From Liolophura sinensis (Eukaryota > Mollusca > Polyplacophora > Chitonida > Chitonidae), in the NCBI RefSeq assembly GCF_032854445.1, contig NC_088300.1, positions 8,990,001-9,054,000 of the forward strand: DNA of 64,000 nucleotides. The letters are read 5' to 3'. Of this stretch, positions 1-12,325 are shown piece by piece. Every line of letters begins with the position of its first letter. Positions within the stretch are counted from its first letter, which is position 1. The notes under the pieces are model-generated. The model made no database searches. It was not told where the DNA came from and saw nothing but the letters and a program-made list of their open reading frames with translations. Made by a program: the position numbers and the translations under genes.

Positions 1-935
1 CATGGCTAGTTCATCAAGATGAACAAGGTCAAGGTACGAAGAGTGCTATTTTAAAATTCGAAAAATTCATTGTAAATACTGAGTTCATCCCTCCCTCTCA
101 AAAAACCTCGCACATTTCCCAACATCTGCTCGATGGAAAGGATTTCAATGATGTAGTTTTGGTGCCTCAAAAGTTACCTGCAGCAATGAAAATGCTAATA
201 TTTTTTCATGCCCTTCTGGGTTGGATTATAAAGATTTAAACTGCCAAAACATATCAGTTACATATCAAAAGCACAAGTAGATCACAAAGCAACGAGTTAA
301 ATAGCTACATCAGTGAGGGTAGTAAAGTAAGACGATACTACTCCAAGATTCCACCAGAAAATGACACAGAACTGAGCACTGAAGGTCAGTTCATACAAAC
401 GCAGCAAAACTCGCAACACTGCAGACCACCTCGGTGAACTAATGAGCGTGCGTCTCAAAGTTGGGAGACCTGGGATCAAACTCAGGTCGGCTCATACCAA
501 AGACTTTAAAAATGGTACTTGTTGCTGTCTTGCTTGGCGCTCAGCACTGAGAAGTTAAAGCAAGGAAATCGGACTAGTTGGCATGGTTGTATGGGGTGTC
601 ATGTCTGGTATCTTCCATATGATCAGTGGTGGCAGCATTCGCCCTGCCAGAAGAGGACAGAGCATATGTATGCACACCTAATGACTTCTCATCATCATAA
701 GACTGAAAAACTGTTCGTAAGTGTGACGTAAAACACCATATAAGCGTTCAAACATACATTTCAGCACTATGCTGTATTATAACTCATCAAACAATGTCAA
801 AGGGCAGTGCTCTGTTTGTAATGAACACAAGATAAGAAACTCATGTGAAGACATGACGTAAGTCTAAACTGCATTACCCTCAAAAATCTTTACGTAAGGC
901 ACAAAAACCTTATTACATGTACATATCATACTTAC
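1..935. other. Probable PLB1-like intron, no exon recognised
   Basis: This stretch lies downstream of the last PLB1-like exon seen. I searched the minus strand for the expected AGNG-type continuation of the lipase and found none. The short open frames here have no recognisable motif. Confidence 0.4.
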
Positions 936-3900
936 TGTTAGCGAGTCTCCGAGGGCTGCAACCACACCTACATTAACTGGGCTTAGCCTGTGGACTGAAA
1001 GAGAAAGATGGATTTCTGGTTACTACTCTGGTCTGAAGAATTTTTCAAACTGACCTGGCCAGAACATACCATTATATTGTTGTTTTTTTTATGAAAAGAG
1101 CATTACTCTAGAATTCGGATATTTCACATAATCATTCCTTTGAAGTATAAAATCTGTAATGCATGTAGTTTATATAGAATGACTATTATAACCTAATATA
1201 TTTTGAGCAATATATGACAACCACACCTGTTTTTTTCCATATTGACCATTTACTAATTAATCTCCAGCCCTACAAACACACACACCTCCTGAAACCCAAT
1301 ACGTCTGTAGCCAGGAGCAGCCACATTTCTACAACCCCTGCGCTTCCACGTACACCAACTGTTTACTGATTCATAGACATAGCTGTTTGTTGATGGCAGT
1401 CTCAAACTGACACCACTTGTATGTAACACAAGTTCATTATTATTCACCTGTTGATGTTGTCGTGATCCTGAATATCTTAATGTATGTACACAGTACCTCA
1501 AGTCAGCTGAACCAGCACACACAGCCTTGATGAACCACAGTAACGTTTTATTGTGACTGAATCAAATCAGATTTTTTCTTACAAAAATTACATATATCTT
1601 ATGCATGAATTTTAAGAATTTGATATTGTAAATTATCAGTTTAATTACAAACATGAGTATGGCAAATTAAAGACTTCAAAACCGGTTGTGGTTAATTTTA
1701 TCAATGTAGATAAACAAGTGAAGTAGAAATAAATTAAAATTTAAAAATACATAGTTGTCAATTCATAAGCAGCAGGTCAATGAATTATATGTGTTAATGA
1801 ATAATATGTACTAACGCACTAATTTGTGGCTGTCCATACAGTTGAACACATACATGTCTGTCACTACATTGTGCTATCATGTTATAGATTTCATTCATCT
1901 CTGCAGTGGGTCCCTCAGCAACCTGCGGATGGTCGTGGGTTTCCCCCGGGTTGTGCCCGGTTTCCACCCACCACAATGCTGGCCGCCGTCGTATAAGTGA
2001 AATATTCTTGAGTACGGCGTAAAACACCAATCAAATCAATCACTGATAATGATTTTTCATTATAACTGATTTTCACACTGACTTCAGCTGTTCAGTATTA
2101 TTGCCACTTGGTGGTACCAGTGTATATGATTAATCAATTAGAGTCTACCAGTAAATTTCGTCTCTTGCTGAACATCTGTGTTTTCTGTTCATGATAGTTG
2201 TATTACGTACTATATTACAATGCCAACTTTTTCATCCTTATAGTGAGTGAAGGCCAAGAGAGTGGAGACTGTGGACATCCGGGCACTTCACTCGTACGAG
2301 GCAGCGGCAAGCAGATGACCACGTCAAAGATAACATGGGAAGGTATAGGGAAATGGACAATACTGGACGATATTCATAGAAGTGCGGCTGATAATAACCA
2401 GAAATTATGGATTGTAAGGCAACAGAACAATGTACGCATGATACAAAAATTCTGAATGTCAACAAAACCTGGTTTTGGATTTATACGTGAACTCCCATGT
2501 TATTTACCCAATTAATGTTCTCACCGCTGTGTGTGAGCGAGTAAGTGTTTTTGGCGTGAGTCTAACAGCAAATGCCGGATGTCCGCGGTCTTACATATTC
2601 TACCAGCCCTGAAACTTCATGGCTTCAGATTAGCACAGCTCACTGTTTCTAGTCATTACTTCTTATCCTTATGTGACCATTTGACAAACAAATGTACTTT
2701 GATAAAATGGTAACACCTGATCAGAAGAGGACAAAGGTAACATTGTCTGTCTGGGTTATCTCGTGTCATAAGTGTCACATCCCAACTGTCACTAGTTCAT
2801 CAAAACAAATCAGGTCAGTTTTTTAGTTATGCGAACAAAGTAACTGACAGTTAGTTCAAGGTTGGGAGGGATGTCCAAATTATACTTTCAAAAACAGGTT
2901 CTAATGATGAACAAAATCAGTTTCTCTTGATATTGTTTTCTCTCAAAATATTTGTTCCATGTTGAGAGTTGATGAAGATTTCCATGAAATTTTGAACTCA
3001 GAAAACAGTGATTTAAAAGCTTTTTCTTAACCTGGAAACTGAACTGAAACACTCATTCAGTAAATACATGTAAATGAAATAAATCATAACACGACAAACT
3101 TGCCAGAAAATGTATGCAAATTTAAGAAAATGCTGATTCACAGAGGATGCAGCAGATAAATGTACATTAGGTTGTCAGGTATTCACATTACACATGACAC
3201 ACTATTTTGACACAGACATCAGTACCTCACAAAAGTCACTATATCAGCACACTGAACCATTCTCAAAGATACTGAATGAGGGTGGGACATTCAAATTTAA
3301 AAAGGTAAGATGTGTTCTGTTTGCATGTGGTTGTGATTATGGCTAACACTGTGAACATGTGACAGCAGGCAAGGTCATGAACTACAGAGAGTCATGCCAA
3401 ACTGATAACAAAGACTCAACTTACCTGAGGTGGCGGGTGCCTGATTAGCTAAGGGTGCACAAGGAAACTGATGGTAGAGGCTCTGTCAAGAAAACAAGGC
3501 AGACTTGCATATCAAGATTATTTAAGTTACATGTATATACATATTGGATCTGGTTTGATATCAAACACACTATGTAATATTGCTGAGAGCTGTTAATAGA
3601 CATGGAGTAGGATTATGTAGCAGACATATTATGTTTATCATCATGCCATTCAGTATGGCTATTACAGCTTTCAAATTTCTATATCCGTACAACATCACTT
3701 CTCTGCTCTTACTGATGTTGTCTGTATGACCGATACTGATGTAATGTCTATTACTGATATCGCCGCTATGATCTTGCTGATATCGTTCTTACATCTCTTA
3801 TGGTGGTACTAATATGACTTCTGTGACCTTACTGATATCACTTGAATGACCTTACAAATACCAATTCTATGACCTTACTGATATCATTTCTATAACTTTA

Positions 3901-6900
3901 CTGATATGACTTATACATGTATGACCTTACTGATATTACATCTATGATCTTTACATTGGTAAGACTTCAACTATACTGTACGAAAAAATACGCAACACCG
4001 AATTCCTTCCACTACCGTTTTTCGGGGGAGGGGTGGGGGGATGAAATGGGCCCTTAACAGTTTGTGGGTAAGTTTGGGAAATTCCACGCTTCAGTACCGA
4101 GTATGTCCGCCATTTGCCTGCTGCAATGCTGCACATCATCAACGTGAAAAGGTCAAATGTGACTTGTGGAATGTTTTCTCACCTCTGCGTGAGGGCCAAA
4201 CACAACTCAGTGATGTTACCCCAAACTGGAAGCCGATGACGAAAACGCCAGTCAAGTGGGTGTTCAATTGGGGACAGATCAGGTGAATATGCTGGCCAGT
4301 CAAGCACTTCAATGTTTTTGGGCTGCAGAAATACTCTGCATACAGCATAAACCTTGTGGTGCAAAAATGTTACCCCATGGCACCAGACAAATGGGTCACC
4401 TATTGGGCCCTGGGGTGGTCTAGAGGCACACAAATTCGCTTCTCTAGAGCAATTCCAAACCATTTGAGTGGAAATCTAGTTATTATAGAGCCCGACTGTT
4501 TTATTAGCTGTGGCAGTGGCTTGTTTGAAACAGTCACTGAGATGGAAGAGGCGAATATGACTGTCTTGGTCAGGGGTAATTACACATGGTTGGCCGGCAT
4601 GTGGGGGATTAGCTGTCGTGCTAAATTCTTCATGAGGTCTTCTGAGATGACTGATCATTGACACATTGACATTAAGGGCTCTGGCGACAGCTCTAAGGGT
4701 CATGCCAGCATCGAGCATGCCGATGGCACACTCTTATTGGTTTTGTGGCATCGGTGGCATCGTGCCTTTTGACAGAACTTGGTCTGTACGGGTTTGTACA
4801 CCTGAGGGTAAGGAGTGCCAGGGAAGACCTTACAGATCATTGAATACTACAGATAGTTCCACACCTGTCTGACGGGTCAAAATGGTGAATAGGGTTGAAA
4901 TCGATAACACATTTGTTCTGGAGACTGAACTGTACACTGGTGTAGAGTTTTGCTCTTGCCATCCCTTGGTATTATATTGGCAAAATCACAGCGTTATCTT
5001 GTGAAATATTGTAAAAACAAAAATATTGCGTTTATGTTTTGTTCGGTATATACTGAAATAGCTTCTATGGCTTTATACTGATATCACTTCTATATGATAT
5101 CACTTCTATATGATATCACTTTCTATTTTGCTGCAATGTTGCATACGGTAACATCATTTTTAGTTGAATCAGTTTGAATCAGTTTTGTCTCCATGCATTG
5201 GGATATCAGATGGTGTTACTCTCATATGTCTAGTATTAAAGGCTTGAATTCTTATTGACTGCTTTTGCGAGAAAGGCGCAACAATTTAGCTAAGAATAAC
5301 AATACTAAAATATGGTTTAAAACCTGAATGGCTTGAACCTCCGACAAGAACTGTGGCACAAAATTATTAATGTCATCTGTATTTTAAGAGTAGACCAAGG
5401 CAAATTCTCTTAAAAAACTTGTGGTTTATCTCTGTTTTATTTGAAATCAACAAACCTATAAACAAAGTTGCTGGGCTTTCTATTCAGTTGTAGTCTTTCA
5501 GATGTCTTGGTTGTACTTCCTGTATCAATGTCAAACGACAAATTCAACTACATTACATCAGCATCCATAGCGAAAGCAAAACAAGATACGACCTGTTCAC
5601 ATTAGTCATTAAACACACTGAGAGATCATGTGAAAACAAATACAAATGGGTAAGAGTCATACTTCCTGAAACAGAAATCAGAAACAGAAACCCGAGAGAA
5701 GGTAATATCTAAATGACCACATGCAATACTTAGTGCATATTAGAGTTACAGGAAGGAGGAAGTTTACTTAGATGCACCATTTACCTGTGAGTGTTGAGTT
5801 AGCACACCTTCAAAGGATGTCAAATACCCAAAAATGGATGCATCTGTTGGATCCCCCCCCCCCCCCCCCCCCCCGGCAAAACAAAAAAACAACAACAACA
5901 AAAAAGAAAATATATTTATTTGATTGATGTTTTACGCCATGGGGGAAACCCACGACCATCTGCAGGTTGCTGTCAGACCTTCCCACGTACGGCCGGAAAG
6001 GAAGCCAGCATGAGCTGGACTTGAACTCACAGAAGACAAAAAAAAAAACAAAAGCAAATCAGTATTATATACTCTTGATATAACACATCTGTGAACCAAA
6101 AACACACTCATGCTTGTACTAAACAATTAATTTGTAATCAACTAATTTATGAGAATTGGGAACAGTAGGTGAATTGATTTCATTTTGATTGTTGCTTAAT
6201 GATATACTCATACATGGTTACATGCTGGCTGTTAGTGTAGTAAGTGTCTCACCAGTTTGCCAGTGCCATATTTTTTAACATGATCCTGGAATGCTTGTTG
6301 TAGAGTCGAGTTTGCTGCAAATTTCATCAACTGTTTTGTAGTCTGGGGCCATTTCAGATGAACAGAATCATCTGAAAAGTACACAAGTTGTTAAAATTGC
6401 AACATTGTAATGTAAAGTATTATGATACAGTAAACAGCTGAACAACATTAACAGTAAACTACACAATCATCACTTTCTGACAGTTTAAGCTGGATGTGAA
6501 ACTGACACCTCAGATACTTCGTTTTAAACAGATTGATTTTTCCAGAGAACCAACCTTTTTGTTACTTAACCTATTCCTAAATTCTTCACTAAACGTAATA
6601 GTGTTTCTGTTATCCAGAAATGCCATTTAACCGCAAGGTTTAATACCATTAATTAAGGGAATGAGGAATTGTCACCTCACTATAAAAAAAACACAGTTCA
6701 AGAGTCCTCTGACTGAAGAGATCACAAAGGCCTGCACTGCATACATACATGTATCCTTAATCAGAGGCCCCAAGAGGGCAGAAATCCACATACTCACATT
6801 AATAAGCACATTTTACAACCACATGAGTTTGTAACACAACAGTAATACTAGCTGTGAAATTGTATTACTTTATTATCTTGTATACTAAGGCCTAATACAA

Positions 6901-7103
6901 ACATCTCCATGTACACCAGTCTAATGAATCAGACGCTGTATGCTAACGATACAGCTCATACTACGTCTAATTCATTAGGCTACATGTACAATTACGGTCC
7001 AGCATAAAATGTTGAACAGTTCGGCTGTTTTACACATACCTGCCAGCATCAAATCGACGACAAGGCACAACACCACTGCGCGTTTCACTATGCCCACTTT
7101 CAT
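936..7103 (-). CDS. PLB1-like: Phospholipase B1-like GDSL lipase, 5' part only (four exons, continues beyond the left edge)
   Basis: Coding exons on the minus strand are 7103-7040, 6371-6253, 3482-3425 and 994-936, all with GT/AG borders and a continuous frame (phases 1, 0, 1, 0). The ATG at 7103 is the first in frame after a TAA three codons upstream. Residues 1-21 look like a signal peptide (basic start, then VVLCLVV). Exon 3 contains FPCAPL and exon 4 contains VHRLSPVN followed by VVAALGDSLT. Human PLB1 has the closely similar SVHRLKPADINV...ALGDSLTAGNG, so the Ser of GDSL is the expected nucleophile. The family hydrolyses phospholipids and retinyl esters at the cell surface or as secreted enzyme. 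Only about 100 residues fall inside the window; the next exon (expected to start AGNG) was not found in 1-935. The number of lipase repeats cannot be judged. Family assignment is firm, orthology is inference. Confidence 0.8.
1900..2042 (+). repeat. SINE-like molluscan dispersed repeat, 3' part
   Basis: Reads cctgcggatggtcgtgggtt, then a variant of cccggtttccacccacc, then ggccgccgtcgtataagtga and a tail gtaaaacaccaatcaaat. The same consensus recurs at 11.9, 30.7, 52.6, 55.2 and 60.3 kb. It lies in PLB1-like intron 3. Short frames through it are not genes. Confidence 0.75.
3705..3955. repeat. Degenerate tandem repeat of about 24 bp, left part
   Basis: Imperfect copies of gaccttactgatatcacttct follow one another. 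The same motif resumes at about 5050-5130, on the far side of the Tc1-like insertion, so the two pieces were probably one array. Confidence 0.55.
3972..5058 (-). mobile_element. Decayed Tc1/mariner-like DNA transposon
   Basis: On the minus strand, frames at 4718-4476 and 4463-4179 read as pieces of a Tc1-type transposase. The first has a helix-turn-helix-like stretch (MLDAGMTLRAVARALNVN) with a following RPHEE...GQPCVITPDQD. The second has the hallmark LDWPAYSPDLSPIEH that contains the second catalytic Asp and a Glu of the DDE triad. The frame is broken by stops and shifts, so the copy is inactive. Weak terminal inverted repeats may be cgaaaaaatacgcaacac near 3981 and its relative near 5020-5050; their similarity is imperfect. 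The element sits inside PLB1-like intron 3 and appears to split a 24-bp tandem repeat. Family is confident, exact ends are not. Confidence 0.7.
5050..5130. repeat. Degenerate tandem repeat, right part
   Basis: Copies of gatatcacttctatat and relatives follow the Tc1-like element and match the array at 3705-3955. Confidence 0.5.
5853..5874. repeat. Poly-C run of 22 bases
   Basis: An uninterrupted C tract followed by an A-rich (aac)n stretch. It is directly next to a SINE-like fragment and may be inaccurate in length. Confidence 0.85.
5915..6035 (-). repeat. SINE-like repeat, internally deleted copy
   Basis: Begins tttgattgatgttttacgcc, jumps straight to gggggaaacccacgaccatc, and ends with gagctggacttgaactcaca, which is the reverse complement of a B-box-like tRNA segment. 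The middle of the consensus is missing. It lies in PLB1-like intron 2. Confidence 0.75.
6911..6989. repeat. Imperfect inverted repeat (hairpin) in PLB1-like intron 1
   Basis: The left arm contains gtctaatgaatcagacg and the right arm contains cgtctaattcattaggc. The arms are about 30 bases with a loop of roughly 15 bases. It could be a small foldback element or a chance palindrome. Confidence 0.5.
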
Positions 7104-7614
7104 TTTGTGTTAATAAAAGTTTTCTCCCGAAATCACAAGGCAGTGACGGTGAAGTGAAAACACAACAGGCCCACAACAGTCGTAGATTATGATACGTCTC
7201 ACGTGTGCTTAAGTACGACCGTACAGTGCAAGGGAATCTTTATATTTCAACACTGCTGACTTCCAAATAGGCCGTAACATCCCACGCTGGAAAGTGACTG
7301 CGTAAATAGAAATATCCCTGTTTATTCTAGACTGGCATCTTGAATAAAATTAAAATGAAATTTTGAAGATTTCCATGCACAACGTGAGACCGAATTTAAC
7401 AGCAAACCTCGACTGTTGTGACAGAGCTCCTCGTCACGTGTTGCCAAAAATAGATCTAACGCTGAAGATATCTATCCTTATTCTATTAGTTAAAACCAAG
7501 TTGGCAGGCGTAACATTGGCCAATGAACGCTAGGTTTACATGTACCTGATCTGCCTAACGTGGCGCTTGCCTTGATAAACGTGTGTCTGCTAGGAGTACA
7601 GAAAATTGAATAAG

Positions 7615-7637
7615 AAAAAAAAAAAAAAAAAAAAAAA
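7615..7637. repeat. Poly-A run of 23 bases
   Basis: Uninterrupted A tract in intergenic DNA upstream of the PLB1-like start. Confidence 0.85.
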
Positions 7638-7819
7638 GATAACACTTTTTTTCATCTCTTCCGAATTCCGTTTTTTCCCTGGTCTATGTCCTTCAGTGCA
7701 AGAAAACTAAATCACTCATGCTTACCGGTACCGGTACATTAATTACGAGAAAGTCGATGTCAGAGTCCTCTGAATGCGCATTTCGCCGCCTGAGATTCAA
7801 CTTGTGAAAGAAGACATTT

Positions 7820-8113
7820 ATAGTTGCGGAATGTAGGTGTGAATCTTAAATAGAGCAACACGAAGTATTGTGAGAGCTACGGAGAGAAACTGCTTCTAAT
7901 GTGTCGGATCGACAGTAAGGAACATTTACCGCATATTCACACGCGCATTAAATCTTCCCTATCGTAAATCGATGTCAACCGAGTGGTCTCCATAATCAAC
8001 TAACGTGTTCTTAGTCTCCACGAAGCAAAAACGATCCATGACAATTTTTTGTGACAATTATTTATTTTCTGAATTCGTGCGGTTACCACTTGGTTTACAT
8101 CGATTTACGATGC
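7820..8113. mobile_element. Foldback/MITE-like element, copy 1
   Basis: The segment 7962-8043 (cgtaaatcgatgtcaaccga, then acgatccatgacaatt) closely matches 58170-58251. A shorter inverted copy of its outer part lies at 8078-8110 (cacttggtttacatcgattt). The leading segment from tagttgcggaatgta also matches 58094 onward. No coding capacity is seen, so this is most likely a non-autonomous element. Confidence 0.6.
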
Positions 8114-9023
8114 CACTAGATTCACCAACTCCGACATGACGCCAGTGGCCGGCGGCGGCTTTTGCGACCGGTCCCGACGTGTTGCGACGTTGCGACCGGT
8201 TGCAATATTCAGGGCAGCGGACACCATGCATGTTGCACGTCATACCTACTGTTGCGGCCGGTCGTCAGGTTGCGACCACTGCTGTGGCCGGTAAGTCTCA
8301 TCTTGCTACCTGCCACCGCAGTGCACGTTACATATTGGAGAATCTAACGCGGCCGCCTAAAACATATAAACGCAGTGCCAGGTTATATATTGTCTATAGT
8401 GTTCATTTCTGCTATTTTGGGTTCACTACTTGTGCTGAAACTGTCAATCTGGTCCCAACATATTACAAGAAAACAATGATCAGACGAGGTTTGATCCCGA
8501 GGTCCCGAGGCACACGAAATTTAGGTCTGGCATTGAAGTGTTGCTGGAATAAAAGTCAAAATATATGCTTTTTACCTTTATGATGACATCAAAATTTAAC
8601 TTTCTAATAACTATGGAGTCTACGGTCACTGTATATACATTCTACACATTCGAAAGAAACAATTTGCTATGTCACGTAAATTAAAATATCGGCTAAGGCC
8701 AATTCCAGTTCAGGTAATGTATATATAAAGGCCTATGAAGACTGATAAGCCGATCAAACTTTGAGTACTTTCATTCACTTACTTTCATACAGAATGATGA
8801 ACAATCTTCTGATCCTAGGTATGTTACACAAAAAATCACACAATTTATATAAAAAAGTATATCTATAGCAGTATCTGTCACAAGTACAGTATTTTCCATA
8901 ATGATTTAGGTAATGTATACATCCTCTATTCTCACAACCCCTACCCCACATCCAGCCCCCCCCCCCCCACCCCCAACACCTCCTTGGACCAAAATGGTAT
9001 AGCCTCAGTATTTGTTTGCATAT
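8114..9023. other. Intergenic DNA with a small GC-rich repetitive patch
   Basis: At 8150-8290 variants of ttgcgaccggt recur on a background unlike the AT-rich surroundings. A 134-codon open frame at 8179-8583 runs through this patch but has no recognisable domain and inherits its openness from the repeats. Nothing else is recognised. Confidence 0.4.
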
Positions 9024-9131
9024 ATATACACGATTGTACCCTACAATATACCATGCCTATACCATGCACAGATATACACGATTGTACCCTACAATATACC
9101 ATGCCTATACCATGCACAGATATACACGATT
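9024..9131. repeat. 48-bp tandem duplication, about 2.3 copies
   Basis: The unit starting atatacacgattgtacccta begins at 9024 and 9072, and a partial third copy begins at 9120. Confidence 0.9.
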
Positions 9132-11590
9132 TTACTACTCTCGGACCACACTCAAAAACATATACTAGGTTAATTTTAACAGAAAGTCTGTTATCTGAGT
9201 AATGCTGGAATGTATTCTGTTATTATAACATAATGTTCTGTCATATTCAACATAATGTCTTGTAGTCTAATAGAATTCTTATGTTGATTTAATAGAATAT
9301 GTGTGTTATATTTAAAAGAACAGTCTGCTGCAATAGCAGAATACGTTCTTGTATCACTTAGACAACAGACTTTTTGGGTGCATACAGGAGTTTTCACACA
9401 GAAACACAACACGACTATATCATTCAAGCAGATACACGGTTGTAGTATTCACGTAGATAGACCAAAACACTACTCACGGATAACTATCATTTACGATACA
9501 TCTCCTAGCTCTATATGGCATGCGACATGGCATGCACATGTATATAATATGAAACAAGGATGTAGATTTCGGGTGGCACTTTATATGCATGGGATACGGG
9601 ATACAGAAGCTTTCCCCAGATCTATAAACACATACATAATATATACATATTACGTATAACACAGACGATGGTGAAATTTTTATATAATTCAGGTAAAACC
9701 AAATATTGGAATAAATATAACAATGTGCTCTGGTAAGGGCGATATTTTTCTGTGATTTGTCAACTGATAAACGGCTTTTAGTAAACACCTTTCGGTTCCA
9801 ATGGTTGATGGTAATCGGTGGGTTGTGCGTTTTGAAAGTTTTCGAGTATATATACGTGTCACCACTATTAAAATCATGCAGAACCACACAAGGGGTAAAC
9901 TTGAGCATAAATTATTTTATTGAATTTATTGTAAAGTAGTCGACTTGTATGTTATATAAAGAGGCGAGAGGTTAAGGGGACATCACTCTAATCGTTCTAC
10001 ACGCGGGCAAGGTAATGGTGACATCGTCATCGCTCGGATAGTTAGGTACAAAGCTTGTACATAACATAAAGTACACGTGTGCTGATTATCGTATGCACGT
10101 GGCTGAACTATTTCCAGAAATATAATAAGGCGCTTTTTATGCATGAGTGAAATATCTGACCGCCTTGAATCTTGCGTTACTGTTTCGATTTCTGTTATAT
10201 AAATCCACTTTGTGAACCCATACCTCGTGATTTATGGCCGTCAATGGCGACGTTTCCAGAATCTGATATAAACATGCTAAGTTTGCACGCGGTGATTGTT
10301 TTCAGTCCCGTGTGCTTTGTTTCTTCATAATAAGGAAACTTGCATGGTGGTTACATATGGTTCTTTTGTAACAATGTCAGTATACAGAGCTGCACGGATT
10401 AAGCGTGGCCTTAGCTCACGTGCATGTAATACATAGGGTTCAGTATAAATCGTGATAAAACGCGAATCCAGAATTTCAGTTTAAGTTTGCATAAAGCGAG
10501 GCAATATTTGTGTTCACGGTCGTGTATAATAACATATGAACTATTGATAATTCTGCGTGTGTCTGCCGGCTTATATACATACTGTATATATATAACATAA
10601 CATCTGTGTGTCAGCCCGGCCTGGCTACATGCATATGGCAGATGGCGCTTTATTGTGAATTGCGACACGTTCGTGTATATGGAGAGGAGTATGTTTGTTT
10701 CCGGACCATATTATTTATACTGACATATCCAGCGTATGTCTATAGAAATGCATACCAGATAGTCAGTTAAACATACATCTGACTGCACTGTTACTGTTCA
10801 CATCGAATCGATGAGATGATTCATTATGTTGGTGAGTAGAACTTATGTATGTTTATGTACATCCATGCATATAAGCGATAAATTAACACCCACACCTTTG
10901 CTCAAGAGCATTTTATAAATACACATACATGCATGCAGTGTATACCATATGCATGGAATCCACGCGTGGTATAGATCTATACATGTAGGACTTATGTACC
11001 AGTCAGGTTTACAACGCACCCTGTGTACTTTATAAGATATACTCAGTGATTAGCCATCAGTGTGTACAAATAAATTGGTGAAACCATAGACATAGATACA
11101 GTGGTATATTGTTTGTGGACCTTTATAGCTGTTTAGGTCCACTCATGACCTAAATACACGTACTTTGTCGTGTCAGAATTTAGTACGCCCGCGCCTGTGT
11201 TTCAAGCCATGCAGATAACCCAGTTGTGGGTATGTCACCTGCACGCGTGGCCATCGCCTGCGGTGAGTGAATGGTTTTTGATGTACAGGTAATCCAAATT
11301 TTTAACCGTCATTCATAAACTGATTACGGTATTTGTATTGTGTAATACTGCACATGTGTGGCCTTGACCGTGTGTATAGGCCTTCATGCAACAGGCGCTA
11401 GTACACCCATGGATTGCCGAATGACCTTTGCTAGCAAGCGAGATATAGTGAGATCACACGAGACTTTTCAGTAACTTTGATCCACTCATATTTTGTGTCC
11501 CAATCTTTTCAGAAAGCTGGTCCATTTTTTTTTAGAGTACATGTACATGCATGTTTCAGTACAACAAATACCATGCAGACGTTCATGTTT
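9132..11590. other. Intergenic DNA, no gene recognised
   Basis: AT-rich DNA with open frames up to 144 codons (9474-9908, minus strand) that show no motif, no splice-consistent continuation and strongly biased low-complexity composition. I do not call a gene here. Confidence 0.4.
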
Positions 11591-11599
11591 ACACCCATT

Positions 11600-11770
11600 A
11601 CCAAAAAGGTCGCGTGTTCGAAAAACATTTCCCGCTGTTTCGGTAGCATCTTTAAGTAAAGAGGTATAATTGTCCTGGGCAAGGACCGGTGGTTTCCTCC
11701 AGGGATTACGGTTCCCTCTATCCATAAACCTGGCCGCCGGCATATAAGCTCATCGTTAAACACCAGTCTA
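11600..11770 (+). repeat. Degenerate SINE-like fragment
   Basis: Contains ggtttcctccagggattacgg, ggccgccggcatataa and the tail cgttaaacaccagtc. It follows the consensus of the SINE-like family but is strongly diverged. Confidence 0.5.
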
Positions 11771-11904
11771 TATTACTATAGATATTCGCACTGCACCAAC
11801 ACATTAGCTCATAACAGCACACAATTTGTTAACAAACTGTATTATTGTTGGAATAAGGCGATAAATACACGAGTTAGTATTTAAAAGGTCAGATCGCTCG
11901 CTCT

Positions 11905-12100
11905 GAGTTCAAGTCCATCTCATACTGCCCTCCTCTCTGGTCGTATTCGTGGAAAGTCTACCAGCAGCCTAAGGATGACCGTCGGATTCCCCCGGTCTAT
12001 GTCCGGTTTCCGCTCAGCATACTTCTGGCCGCCGTCGTAGGCCTATACTTGAAATATTCTCAAGTACGGCGTAAAACACCAATCAAGTAAATAAATACAC
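11905..12100 (+). repeat. SINE-like repeat, near full length after the tRNA-like head
   Basis: Starts with gagttcaagtccatctc, which resembles a tRNA B box (GTTCAAGTCC). It continues with ggtttccgctcagc and ggccgccgtcgt, and ends gtacggcgtaaaacaccaat followed by (aaat)n. This copy supports the reading that the family has its Pol III promoter at this end. Confidence 0.8.
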
Positions 12101-12325
12101 TTTTATAAATGTGAAATTCGTCTTCTCATTGTCCACGTATACATTGTAAAATTGCTCCCAGTTTTAACTATTAAGGACTGAACTTGTAATGTAGCAGAAG
12201 TATTAAGTATCTGAGTATCGTTAGGTAAAAATCACAGAGAAATTACAGTAAGGTCGTGTGGGTAGAGAAACATGTTTGTGACTCATACATGCGTGTTAAA
12301 AGATTGGCCCGAGCAATTTATGTTA

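Noticed and set aside
1253-1506. Possible exon on the minus strand between PLB1-like exons 3 and 4
   Set aside because: The exons at 3425-3482 and 936-994 join in frame without it, and it lacks lipase motifs and paired splice sites.
4041-4661. Plus-strand frames of 81 and 101 codons
   Set aside because: They are antisense to the Tc1-like transposase pieces.
8179-8583. 134-codon open frame, arginine rich
   Set aside because: It runs through a patch of ttgcgaccggt repeats, has no recognisable domain and no splice-consistent neighbours.
9474-9908. 144-codon open frame on the minus strand
   Set aside because: No motif, Ile/Tyr-rich AT-driven composition, and no supporting exons.
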